From assembly GCA_964500895.1 (NCBI GenBank), contig CAZCQP010000001.1:116336-180335 (forward strand): a stretch of 64,000 nucleotides of DNA, given 5' to 3'. Of the stretch, positions 1 to 7,637 are shown one piece after another (within the stretch, counting starts at the first letter, position 1; every line of letters begins with the position of its first letter). The translations under genes and the position numbers were made by a program. This DNA comes from CAZCQP01 sp964500895 (GTDB lineage: Bacteria > Bacillota > Clostridia > Lachnospirales > JAISER01). The notes below the pieces were generated by a model that was given only the letters and a program-made list of their open reading frames with translations, searched no databases and had not been told where the DNA came from.

Positions 1-1984
1 ATTTGCCGTCTACTGTACCTGGGTAATACCCCAAATTTTTCAGTTGCTGTTGCAACTGGGATACATAGGCCCCGGTATCGCCTTCCCGCAAAACGGGGCG
101 TGGGCTTGGCCCTGGTCCTGGCCCTGGGGTAACGCCGCCTCTATCCAGCGCCGTCCAGGTTTGAGGCCCCACCACACCGTCTGCCACAAGCCCTGCATCC
201 TTTTGAAACTTGCGCACGGCGGCATCGGTCACCGTCCCAAAGATACCGTCCGGCGGCCCTGGTAAATAACCCAATTGAATTAAACGTTCTTGTAATTTTA
301 CCACATAAATTCCCTGGGCACCTAACCGTAGAATTGGGCGTTCTTCTGGCGTGGGTGTAGAAGACGCTTTCTCCAGTGCGGCCCATGTTCTGGGGCCAAC
401 AACGCCGTCCTGGGTAAGCCCTGCAGCCTTTTGAAACGCCTTAACGGCAGCTGTGGTCGCTGGCCCAAATACACCGTCTACCACACCAGCATAATAACCC
501 ACTTCTTTTAGCAATTGTTGAAGCTGGGTTACATAAGCGCCCTTGTCCCCTTCTCGCAAAGTAGGCCGTTGGGTACTGGGGGGAGCGGGCGGAGTGGGCG
601 CACTGGCTTTTTCCAGTGCATCCCATGTTCTTGGCCCAACGATACCGTCTGGCGTTAAGCCGTATGCACTCTGAAACGCTCTAACAGCCGCTGCTGTGGC
701 CGGGCCAAACTTGCCGTCTACCCCACCTGTACTATAGCCAAGAGCATTTAATGTGCTTTGCAGCTGTGCCACATATGCACCTGTATCGCCCTGGCGCAGC
801 GTTGGGGGGTCACCGGCTGCCAAGGGGGCTGCTTCCAAAGGCGCATTATCTACAGGCTCCATATCAACGGGTGTTTCGTTCATTTCTTCGTGTACTACCT
901 CTTCACCACAAACCCTTTCAATGGCCGCCCATGTTTGGGCATCTACAATACCATTGGCTGGTAGCCCTACATCCGCCTGAAACTTGCGTACTGCAGCTGC
1001 CGTAGCAGGGCCAAAGCGGCCGTCTACCTCTGCCGTATAAAGCCCCATTGCTTTAAGCAGATTCTGAAGATGACGCACTTCCACGCCCACCGCACCTTTA
1101 CTCAACGTGGGCCTCTTGATGGCATTCACAAGCACGTTCGGTAAATCTAGTGTATTATTGATGGCTTTCCATGTTGCCGGCCCAACAATACCGTCGGGCT
1201 CTAATCCAAACTGCTTTTGAAAACGAATTACCGCATCATGCACCAACTCATCATAAATACCATTAATCACACCTCTGTAAAAGCCCAACAATGCCATCTT
1301 AATTTTCAGTTCCCGCACATGGCTGCCCTTTGACTCCGGTCCTAGTGTGGGGTGAATGAGTTCGTCACGATGTTCATGTAATTCTGTATACAATTTTTCC
1401 CACACAGCACGGCATACAGTTCCATCTGGCGTAAGTCCGTTCTCCTTTTGAAAGGCTTCCAAGCTTGCTTTGGTCTCTGGGCCGAAAATGCCGTCCAGTT
1501 CCCCTGTGTAGAACCCCAGTCCATAAAGCGCCCATTGCAATTCCTTTACATATTCACCTTCACTGCCTTCTTGCAGGTTGGGTAACCCCATAAAGTTTGA
1601 GGTATCCCCCTGTTGGGGCATATTTCCATCTGCACCCTCAACGCTTGTGTTTTGTACATCTAAGTCTAAAGCGGCATCTGGTGCTTGAACATTTGAATCT
1701 ACTGTTTGAATCGGTTCATCATGCGCTTTAGCATCCACTGTTTCCGGCACTTGTTCGGGCGCAACCCTGGCATATGCCCGTTCTAAAGCCGCCCAGGTTC
1801 TGTTATCCACCACACCGTCAATCATCAAACTGTAATCGTTTTGAAAGGCTTCCACAGCGCTACAGGTTCTCATGTCAAAGTCATCTGTTGTGTCGCCAAC
1901 GCCATAACTTAACGCTTTTAAAAGGCGTTTAAGTTCCCCCACCTGACTGTTTTTGGCACCTATTCTAAGCATTGACCTTTCCAT
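1..1984 (-). CDS. Multi-repeat peptidoglycan-binding protein (C-terminus outside the window)
   Basis: One open minus-strand frame runs from ATG at 1984 to the left edge without a stop, giving about 661 visible residues. It contains at least eight PG_binding_1 (PF01471-type) repeats of about 70 residues, beginning near residues 5, 134, 212, 290, 392, 470, 547 and 628. Each carries variants of VDGxFGPxT followed by DGxVGPxTW. A linker of about 60 residues rich in Asp, Val and Gln follows repeat 1, and short Pro-rich linkers separate the later ones. A GGGAG ribosome site precedes the ATG. There is no signal peptide or membrane segment at the N-terminus, so secretion is not indicated; a spore-cortex role is inferred from the divergent sleC neighbour. 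A catalytic domain could lie beyond the edge. Repeat 1 is the most divergent. Confidence 0.9.
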   Translation of the reverse strand, partial: MERSMLRIGAKNSQVGELKRLLKALSYGVGDTTDDFDMRTCSAVEAFQNDYSLMIDGVVDNRTWAALERAYARVAPEQVPETVDAKAHDEPIQTVDSNVQAPDAALDLDVQNTSVEGADGNMPQQGDTSNFMGLPNLQEGSEGEYVKELQWALYGLGFYTGELDGIFGPETKASLEAFQKENGLTPDGTVCRAVWEKLYTELHEHRDELIHPTLGPESKGSHVRELKIKMALLGFYRGVINGIYDELVHDAVIRFQKQFGLEPDGIVGPATWKAINNTLDLPNVLVNAIKRPTLSKGAVGVEVRHLQNLLKAMGLYTAEVDGRFGPATAAAVRKFQADVGLPANGIVDAQTWAAIERVCGEEVVHEEMNETPVDMEPVDNAPLEAAPLAAGDPPTLRQGDTGAYVAQLQSTLNALGYSTGGVDGKFGPATAAAVRAFQSAYGLTPDGIVGPRTWDALEKASAPTPPAPPSTQRPTLREGDKGAYVTQLQQLLKEVGYYAGVVDGVFGPATTAAVKAFQKAAGLTQDGVVGPRTWAALEKASSTPTPEERPILRLGAQGIYVVKLQERLIQLGYLPGPPDGIFGTVTDAAVRKFQKDAGLVADGVVGPQTWTALDRGGVTPGPGPGPSPRPVLREGDTGAYVSQLQQQLKNLGYYPGTVDGK

Positions 1985-2117
1985 ACACAGTCTCCCATCT
2001 GACACAAATTCTTTACAGTATATTGTTTTGCGTTAATAAATGTGATTTTGGACAAATTTAATTTCAAAAAAAATTTTTAGGACTTTTTTATAAGGGTGCC
2101 ATTTTTAGCCCCCTGCG

Positions 2118-2125
2118 CATACACT
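2118..2125 (+). promoter_or_regulatory. Candidate sporulation sigma-E-like -10 element upstream of sleC
   Basis: CATACACT lies 31 bases before the sleC start and matches the mother-cell sigma-E -10 consensus (CATACAnT). The matching -35 is only weakly recognisable (GCCATTT-like, about 13-14 bases upstream). The assignment rests on the motif plus the sporulation role of the gene. Confidence 0.3.
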
Positions 2126-2155
2126 GTTAAAAAAGTTGATTAAAGAGGTGTCTTC

Positions 2156-3388
2156 ATGGGAAGCGGTCAATTAAATATTAATGTCTTTGCCGATAATGTT
2201 GCACAACCTGTAGAAAACGCCGATATTGAAATTATCGGTACAGAACGTTTCCATCTTAGAACCAACCGGGAAGGCCAGGCCGAAACCGTTACGCTCTCTT
2301 GCCCGGATAAATCTTTTTCCTTGTCGCCCCAGCACAATGTCCGGCCCTATTCCACATACACCATCACCGTTAGAAAGCCAGACCTGTTGCCCATTACCGT
2401 ACAAGGCATAGAGATTTTGGACGGATGCAATGCCGTGCAGAATGTATTGATGCCGTCCTACACCCTACAGCACCAGTACCAGGACGACTACATTCCAGAG
2501 CACACGTTGTGGGGAGACTATCCACCCAAAATTGTGGTAGACCCGGCAACCCAAGAGGGTATTCCCATTCCGGGGGATGTATTGCCCAACCCCGTGGTGC
2601 CTGAAATTATTATTGTGCATGACGGCCTGCCCACCACAGCTACCGCCCCCAACTACTCGGTGCCTTTTGCAGACTATATTAAAAATGTGGCTTCCAGTGA
2701 AATTTACGCCACCTGGCCTAAAGAAACGCTTAAAGCAAATGTATACTGCATTTTATCTTTTGCATTAAGCCGTGTGTATTCCGAGTGGTACTTCTCAAAG
2801 GGGTATCCTTTTACCATTACCTCCTCTACTCAATTTGATCAGAAATTTATTTACGGCCGTAATATTTTCAAGGAAATATCCGATGTGGTTGACGAAATCT
2901 TTAACAAGTTCATTCGCAAAGGCAATTACCAGCAGCCATTCTTTTCCCAATATAACGATGGCATCAAAGTGAACAACGCAGGCTGGCTTTCCCAATGGGG
3001 CTCTAAATACCTGGGAGACCAAGGGTACGACGCTTTAAGCATTTTACGCTACTATTACGGCCAGGATGTATCCTTGGGCTCGGCACCGATCATTGAAGGC
3101 ATTCCATTCTCTTTCCCGGGTTATGTCTTGCAAGTGGGCATTTGCGGTTTGCCAGTGCAACAGGTGCAAACCCAATTGAATGTTATTCGTACCAGCTTCC
3201 CCAGCATTCCGCTCATCGACGTGGCCGACGGCAACTTTGGCGCAAAAACAAAAGCCGCTGTAGAATCCTTCCAGAAAATTTTTAACATGCCCGTTTCAGG
3301 TGTTGTGGATGCCCCCACCTGGTACCGCATCTCTTACATTTACGTGGCCGTCTCTAAAATGCTGGCCGGCCGGTATGAATTGCAGTAG
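2156..3388 (+). CDS. sleC: Spore cortex-lytic enzyme, SleC-like
   Basis: The protein has 410 residues and matches the Clostridium perfringens/difficile SleC layout: an N-terminal pro-region starting near 'INVFADNVAQPVENA'; the segment VLPNPVVPE, which in SleC lies at the processing point; a SpoIID-like lytic transglycosylase domain with 'NVASSEIYATWP' holding the expected catalytic Glu (about residue 180); and a C-terminal PG_binding_1 repeat (about residues 325-395). In the family the protein is stored in spores as a zymogen, activated by Csp proteases at germination, and degrades cortex peptidoglycan. No csp gene is in this window. The ATG follows AAAGAGGTG. The gene is divergent from the peptidoglycan-binding repeat protein and ends in TAG. 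Confidence 0.93.
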   Translation: MGSGQLNINVFADNVAQPVENADIEIIGTERFHLRTNREGQAETVTLSCPDKSFSLSPQHNVRPYSTYTITVRKPDLLPITVQGIEILDGCNAVQNVLMPSYTLQHQYQDDYIPEHTLWGDYPPKIVVDPATQEGIPIPGDVLPNPVVPEIIIVHDGLPTTATAPNYSVPFADYIKNVASSEIYATWPKETLKANVYCILSFALSRVYSEWYFSKGYPFTITSSTQFDQKFIYGRNIFKEISDVVDEIFNKFIRKGNYQQPFFSQYNDGIKVNNAGWLSQWGSKYLGDQGYDALSILRYYYGQDVSLGSAPIIEGIPFSFPGYVLQVGICGLPVQQVQTQLNVIRTSFPSIPLIDVADGNFGAKTKAAVESFQKIFNMPVSGVVDAPTWYRISYIYVAVSKMLAGRYELQ

Positions 3389-3488
3389 TGGTTGTTACTG
3401 CGGGTTATAGCCGTTTAAGCCAAAAACGGGCTTAAACGTGTGCCCTTCCACTCGCGCAGCAAAGCTGCACTCGTGTGGCGGGGCGCAG

Positions 3489-3548
3489 AATTCAATTGGA
3501 AATAGTCTGGTGCAAGCAAGCTTCCACAAAACTATTTCCAATTGAATT
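3489..3548. repeat. Perfect 18-bp inverted repeat with 24-nt loop
   Basis: AATTCAATTGGAAATAGT (3489-3506) is repeated as its exact reverse complement at 3531-3548. There is no U-run on either side, so it is not a typical terminator. It may be a small mobile-element remnant or an RNA-stabilising hairpin. Confidence 0.85.
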
Positions 3549-3643
3549 AACTATATGTTATCAAAAAGCCCCTTCAAACCTTATACCGGATTGAAGCGGG
3601 CTATATTTTTAGAAAATTTTGTAAAGTTAGTGTCTTTAGCTTC

Positions 3644-3673
3644 TTGAAGCTTTCATTATAAATGTGGTATAAT
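3644..3673 (+). promoter_or_regulatory. Sigma-A promoter of the transglutaminase-like gene
   Basis: TTGAAG (3644-3649), an 18-base spacer, then TATAAT (3668-3673) with an extended TG immediately upstream. The coding start is 85 bases further on. Confidence 0.7.
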
Positions 3674-3757
3674 AACAATGCTTCGTAACGGATATGTAAC
3701 GCCTGGGATATATGCTAAAGTAAACATTTATTAAACTAATATCAGAGGTGTTTTACA

Positions 3758-4678
3758 ATGAAACTTGCATGGATAAATCAAAAATTGGTCTACGGGAGAC
3801 CCATTGCTTTTTTATTTATGTTTGCGTTTATAGCAATCATTGGGGTTCTTGCCCAGCCCAAAGCCGTCTTTGCCATGGCTGTGCCGGAAGCAGCAGGGGT
3901 AGTGGTGTATGCCCAAAACGATGCCACCATTGACGCATCCAATTTGTCAGATGGCTATGTGATGATTAAATACACCGGCACATCCACTGCCCGGTTGAAA
4001 GCCATCATCACCAAAGACGGTGGCGTTGGCTATAATTACGACTTAAACACAAATGGCAATTACGAAGTGTTCCCGCTTACAGAAGGCAACGGCAACTACA
4101 CGGTGGCAGTTTATCAAAACACCACCGGCACTAAATATGCCACCTTGCTTAGCCAAGCGGTATCTGTTTCTTTAAAAAATGAGTTTTCTCCATACCTTTT
4201 TTCTAACCAATATGTTAACTACAGCCGCACCAGCCAGGCTGTTGCAAAAGCCGGGGAACTGGTAAGCGGAAAAACCACAGACATTGAAAAGGTAGAAGCT
4301 GTTTACGATTATGTGGTGCTGAACTTAACCTACGATAAAGAGAAGGCAGCTACGGTACAAAGCGGTTACTTACCTTCCGTAGACCAAATTATGGAAATTA
4401 AAAAAGGAATTTGTTTTGACTATGCTGCTTTAATGACTGCCATGCTTCGCAGCCAGGGCATCCCCACCAAGCTTGTAATTGGTTATGCCGGCAATGTGTA
4501 TCACGCCTGGATCAGCACGTATACCAAGGAACAAGGCTGGGTGGAAAATGTCATCTTCTTTAACGGTAAGGAATGGAAAATTATGGATCCCACATTTGCC
4601 TCTTCGGCGCAATCATCGGATACGGTGATGCAGTTTATCGGAGATGGCACCAATTACACGGCTAAATATTATTATTAA
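3758..4678 (+). CDS. Exported transglutaminase-like domain protein
   Basis: 306 residues. A hydrophobic segment at about residues 17-40 ending near 'AVFAMA' looks like a signal peptide or N-terminal anchor. The C-terminal half carries a transglutaminase-like (PF01841-type) core with the triad visible: Cys in 'KKGICFDYAA' (about residue 216), His in 'VYHAWIST' and Asp in 'WKIMDPTFA'. In this superfamily the fold may act as a protease, transamidase or peptidase, and the substrate cannot be told from sequence. The middle region (about 45-135) looks beta-rich. The start follows AGAGGTG. The gene stands alone under its own sigma-A promoter, and the next gene begins after the assembly gap. Confidence 0.82.
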   Translation: MKLAWINQKLVYGRPIAFLFMFAFIAIIGVLAQPKAVFAMAVPEAAGVVVYAQNDATIDASNLSDGYVMIKYTGTSTARLKAIITKDGGVGYNYDLNTNGNYEVFPLTEGNGNYTVAVYQNTTGTKYATLLSQAVSVSLKNEFSPYLFSNQYVNYSRTSQAVAKAGELVSGKTTDIEKVEAVYDYVVLNLTYDKEKAATVQSGYLPSVDQIMEIKKGICFDYAALMTAMLRSQGIPTKLVIGYAGNVYHAWISTYTKEQGWVENVIFFNGKEWKIMDPTFASSAQSSDTVMQFIGDGTNYTAKYYY

Positions 4679-4733
4679 TAATGAAGTGATAGCCGCTTTC
4701 CGGAGGGCGCAATGACGCATAAATTGTTTGATG
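4679..4733. repeat. Left copy of the 55-base duplication flanking the assembly gap
   Basis: Identical to 4834-4888. It contains the ribosome site and first codons of the GspF/PilC gene, so it is almost certainly an unmerged contig overlap and not a biological repeat. Confidence 0.95.
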
Positions 4734-4833
4734 NNNNNNNNNNNNNNNNNNNNNNNNNNNNNNNNNNNNNNNNNNNNNNNNNNNNNNNNNNNNNNNNNNN
4801 NNNNNNNNNNNNNNNNNNNNNNNNNNNNNNNNN
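4734..4833. other. Assembly gap of exactly 100 N
   Basis: A scaffold gap of default length lies between two contig ends that share 55 identical bases. The true distance is probably negative (an overlap), so no sequence may be missing. Confidence 0.98.
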
Positions 4834-4888
4834 TAATGAAGTGATAGCCGCTTTCCGGAGGGCGCAATGACGCATAAATTGTTTGATG
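4834..4888. repeat. Right copy of the 55-base duplication flanking the assembly gap
   Basis: Exact repeat of 4679-4733. The coding frame continues normally from this copy into the GspF/PilC gene. Confidence 0.95.
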
Positions 4889-5907
4889 CCGAAACTTTAT
4901 CTTCCTTTTGTTTAGAGTTGCATCTTTCTTTTCAGGCCGGTATATCCTTACAGGAAGGGGTTTTGCTCATTGGTGAAGATGAGCAAAACCCGGCCGTTGC
5001 CGCCGTGTTCAAAACCCTGTACGAGCATATGGACGATGGTATGGGCATGGCAGATGCATTTGCAGCTGTGGACGCTTTTCCTGAATACATGTTGAACATG
5101 CTGCGTATTGCCGAGCAAACAGGCAAGCATGATGTTATTTTTAAATCTTTATCCCAATACTATATCCGGCAGAAAAACATTGCGGACGCCATCAAGCGAG
5201 CCGTGTTTTTTCCGTCGGTTTTGTTTGTTGTCATGCTGGTGATTATTGGTGTTTTGCTTGTAAAGGTTTTGCCTATCTTTAACGAAATTTTTGCGCAGAT
5301 GGGCAGTGCCATGCCTCCTTTGGCTTTGGTCTTTTTAGACATTGGGCTGGCCATTGGTGCAAACGGTGGCGTGTTGCTTGGGCTGCTGGCTGTTCTTTTA
5401 GGGGCTGCCTGCCTGGTATATTTTGTACCCAGTTTGCGCAGCAAGTGGGTTCAATTTAAAAACAAGTTTGCAGGAAAAACCCGGCTGGGTTTGCTTATTG
5501 GTCGTGCTCGGTTCACCTCTGCCATGGCGTTGTCTATGGCCAGCGGGGTAGATATGGATACCGCATTGGCCATGTCTGAAGCATTGTGCCAAGGCACCGT
5601 GATGGCTTTGCGTGTGAAAGATTGCCGTGAAAAGTTGGAGCAAGGGGAAAGTTTCATTAACAGCATCACCGCTTCTAACCTTTTAGAGCCTTTATACAGC
5701 AGAATGCTGTCTGTTGGTGTTAAAACAGGCACCGCAGATGCAGTGATTGAAGAAATTGCCAACCGTTGTGAAGATGCCGCCAACACCGGCATTGAACAAA
5801 CCATTAGCAAAATTGAGCCAATTTTTGTGGTGGTTATGTCGTTATTAATTGGCATGGTGCTCTTATCTGTCATGTTGCCCATGATGAGCATTATGACGTC
5901 GCTTTAA
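4867..5907 (+). CDS. Type IV pilus/type II secretion inner-membrane platform protein (PilC/GspF)
   Basis: 346 residues, slightly shorter than canonical PilC (about 400). It shows the two-fold T2SSF organisation: a cytoplasmic helical domain (about 10-110), hydrophobic segments near 115-145 and 150-190, a second helical domain (about 205-310) and a C-terminal membrane helix near 315-345. In the family it is the platform on which the ATPase acts to move pilin subunits. The ATG follows CGGAGGG. It is the first gene of a tightly packed cassette with pilin-like proteins and PilT. The start region is duplicated across the assembly gap, but the frame itself is intact. Confidence 0.9.
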   Translation: MTHKLFDAETLSSFCLELHLSFQAGISLQEGVLLIGEDEQNPAVAAVFKTLYEHMDDGMGMADAFAAVDAFPEYMLNMLRIAEQTGKHDVIFKSLSQYYIRQKNIADAIKRAVFFPSVLFVVMLVIIGVLLVKVLPIFNEIFAQMGSAMPPLALVFLDIGLAIGANGGVLLGLLAVLLGAACLVYFVPSLRSKWVQFKNKFAGKTRLGLLIGRARFTSAMALSMASGVDMDTALAMSEALCQGTVMALRVKDCREKLEQGESFINSITASNLLEPLYSRMLSVGVKTGTADAVIEEIANRCEDAANTGIEQTISKIEPIFVVVMSLLIGMVLLSVMLPMMSIMTSL

Positions 5908-5920
5908 AGGACAGATTGCC

Positions 5921-6268
5921 ATGGAACTATTTAAAGCAATTAAAAACAATGTGGTGGGAATACTGTTTTTTGTCTTGGTATTTGCACTGTTTATCACCGG
6001 CCTTGGGCAAGCCTCTGCTGCCCGGCAAGAGGAAGCTTTAAAAAATTTACGCCACAGCATCAACCGGGCTGTGGTGAGTTGTTATGCCATTGAAGGGATG
6101 TATCCGGATTCACTGGCTTACTTAGAAGAAAATTATAGCCTGGTGGTTGACTGGGACAAATATGTGGTACACTACCAAATTTTTTCCTCTAACATTATGC
6201 CGGTGATTGATGTGCTGCCAAAGTCTACCGCACCATTCGGCTTTTTAACGGGAGGTGAGCCTCGTTGA
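5921..6268 (+). CDS. Small membrane-anchored pilin-like protein
   Basis: 115 residues with one hydrophobic helix at about 10-32, followed by an amphipathic stretch and a soluble part containing 'CYAIEGMYPDS', a composition typical of minor pilins and GspG/ComGC-like proteins. The canonical prepilin peptidase signature (Gly followed by Phe and a Glu at +5) is absent, so ordinary processing is doubtful. It lies 13 bases after the platform gene and overlaps the next gene's TTG start by 4 bases. The role as a structural subunit is inferred from position and architecture. Confidence 0.6.
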   Translation: MELFKAIKNNVVGILFFVLVFALFITGLGQASAARQEEALKNLRHSINRAVVSCYAIEGMYPDSLAYLEENYSLVVDWDKYVVHYQIFSSNIMPVIDVLPKSTAPFGFLTGGEPR

Positions 6269-6729
6269 CAAAGGATACCCAGCTGGCTCAGGTTTTTACA
6301 GGCTTGCTTTTGTTTTTGCTCTTTGCCCTGTCTTTGCTTTTTGTATTGCTTTTTGGGGCAAAAGCCTATAAGAACACTTCCGATACCTTGGATAGCCAAT
6401 ACCGGGAACGCACCTGCTTGAACTACTTAGCCGCAAAGATTCGCCACAACCAATTGGATGGCAACATTTCCCTTGCCAACTTTGAAGGGCTAACGGCTTT
6501 ATCCATTGAGGAAACCATTGACGGTAAGTCCTATACCACCTTCATTTACCATTATGAAGGCACTTTGCGGGAACTTTATATGCCCACCGGTAGCCAACTC
6601 AAGCCATCAGACGGTTTATCGGTTTTGGATGTGGATGGTTTGGAACTTTCCGCCATAGACCAGAAGCTGCTCAAAATGGTCTGCACAGCAGGCGGCCGTG
6701 AAGCCGAATTGCTTGTGTATTTACATTAA
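6265..6729 (+). CDS. DUF4860-like membrane-anchored protein of the pilus-like cassette
   Basis: 154 residues, starting with TTG at 6265 and overlapping the previous stop; GGAGGTGAG lies 6 bases upstream. One N-terminal hydrophobic helix (about 10-33) is followed by a soluble domain with 'YRERTCLNYLAAKIRHNQ', resembling the DUF4860 proteins found in clostridial PilC/PilT loci. It is probably an extracellular pseudopilin-like subunit. No classical prepilin motif is seen. The function is inferred only from context. Confidence 0.6.
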   Translation: MTKDTQLAQVFTGLLLFLLFALSLLFVLLFGAKAYKNTSDTLDSQYRERTCLNYLAAKIRHNQLDGNISLANFEGLTALSIEETIDGKSYTTFIYHYEGTLRELYMPTGSQLKPSDGLSVLDVDGLELSAIDQKLLKMVCTAGGREAELLVYLH

Positions 6730-6743
6730 AGGGGTTTTCGATC

Positions 6744-7169
6744 GTGGGGAGCGTATCTAAAAACGCACTTTTTTTGTTGGAACTGATGCTTATGCTACTT
6801 ATATTTTCCTTGTCTGCGGCCGCTTGTGTACGCATCTTTTCCCATGCCCGCAGCCTGACGGACCAAAGCAGCGCTTTAAGCCATGGGGTGATTAAAACCC
6901 AGTCTGCCATTGCCGCCTATCAATATGCCCAAGGGGATGTGGAAAAAGCGGCATCTGTTTTTGCGGAAGATAAGGCGGAAGTGACGGCAGAAGGGTTCAC
7001 TGTATATTACGATGCTACCTGGGCTGCTTGTTCTGAAACAGAGGGCGTGTATCAATTAACCTTGGTTCAGGAAGGGGATACGGCCTCCATTCGTGTTTCA
7101 GTGGTGGATGCCAACCTTTTGTACGAAGCCCAAGCCATGGCCTTGACGGGAGGTGCCCCCATTGAGTAG
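6744..7169 (+). CDS. Pilin-like membrane-anchored protein
   Basis: 141 residues with a GTG start at 6744. The N-terminus 'NALFLLELMLMLLIFSL' resembles the hydrophobic N-terminal helix of prepilins, including a Glu near the start of the helix, but without the preceding Gly. A soluble domain of about 105 residues follows. The stop is TAG at 7167-7169 and lies inside the next gene. It has the same polarity and packing as its neighbours, so it is probably another pseudopilin-like subunit. The family is not recognised with certainty. Confidence 0.55.
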   Translation: MGSVSKNALFLLELMLMLLIFSLSAAACVRIFSHARSLTDQSSALSHGVIKTQSAIAAYQYAQGDVEKAASVFAEDKAEVTAEGFTVYYDATWAACSETEGVYQLTLVQEGDTASIRVSVVDANLLYEAQAMALTGGAPIE

Positions 7170-7632
7170 ACAAAAACGTGCAGGAGCAAGCGCAGGCATT
7201 AGCTTTGGCACTGTTTCCATCATTGTTATTTTTTCGGTTTTGTGTTTGTCTATTTTTGCGGTGCTTTCTTTAAGCCTTGCTTTGTCTGAAAAGAAACTGG
7301 CCCATAAAACCGCAGACGCCTACACGGCTTTTTGGCAAGCAGAATATGCGGCCACAAACCAAATAAACGCAATCCATGCCCTTTATGCCAAAACTGGTAA
7401 CCTTGCGCAGTTTTTAGAAGAAGCCAAGGAACTGGGGGCAGAAGTAACGATTGATGGGCAAACCACCACCATCGCCACAGTCACCCCGGTGGATGCAAAC
7501 CGTCAGCTAGAAATTCAGTTGACGCTGAACACCCAAGAGCAGAACAAAAAACTTGCCGTCACCCGGTGGCAAGTGGTCAACACCGGCCCATGGACGCCGG
7601 ATGAATCAATTCAAATATGGAATGGCGAGTGA
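7162..7632 (+). CDS. Pilin-like membrane-anchored protein
   Basis: About 156 residues. I chose TTG at 7162 because GGGAGGTG lies about 7 bases upstream; a GTG at 7153 is possible but falls inside that ribosome site. One hydrophobic helix (about 14-42) precedes a helical and beta-strand soluble part with 'YTAFWQAEYAATNQINA'. It overlaps the preceding gene by 8 bases, so translation is probably coupled. No enzymatic motif is present. It is interpreted as the fourth small subunit of the pilus-like apparatus. Confidence 0.55.
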   Translation: MSRQKRAGASAGISFGTVSIIVIFSVLCLSIFAVLSLSLALSEKKLAHKTADAYTAFWQAEYAATNQINAIHALYAKTGNLAQFLEEAKELGAEVTIDGQTTTIATVTPVDANRQLEIQLTLNTQEQNKKLAVTRWQVVNTGPWTPDESIQIWNGE

Positions 7633-7637
7633 CCAAT

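Larger units (their letters stand above)
3389..3757. other. Intergenic region with three hairpins and a promoter
   Basis: No gene is seen in these 369 bases. They hold a 10-bp perfect stem (3412-3421 with 3429-3438), a small GC hairpin near 3455-3480, the long perfect inverted repeat 3489-3548 and the promoter 3644-3673, the last two listed separately. None of the hairpins has a clear downstream U-tract. Confidence 0.7.

Noticed and set aside
1..1984. Regularly spaced repeats every about 210-220 bases, considered as a CRISPR-like or satellite array
   Set aside because: The repeats translate in one frame into PG_binding_1 domains and differ mostly at degenerate positions; this is a protein repeat.
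4613..4875. Minus-strand reading frames spanning the N gap
   Set aside because: They consist mostly of undefined residues and oppose real genes.
5451..5891. 146-codon minus-strand frame opposite the GspF/PilC gene
   Set aside because: It is a shadow of a well-supported gene; its composition mirrors the hydrophobic codons of the real protein.
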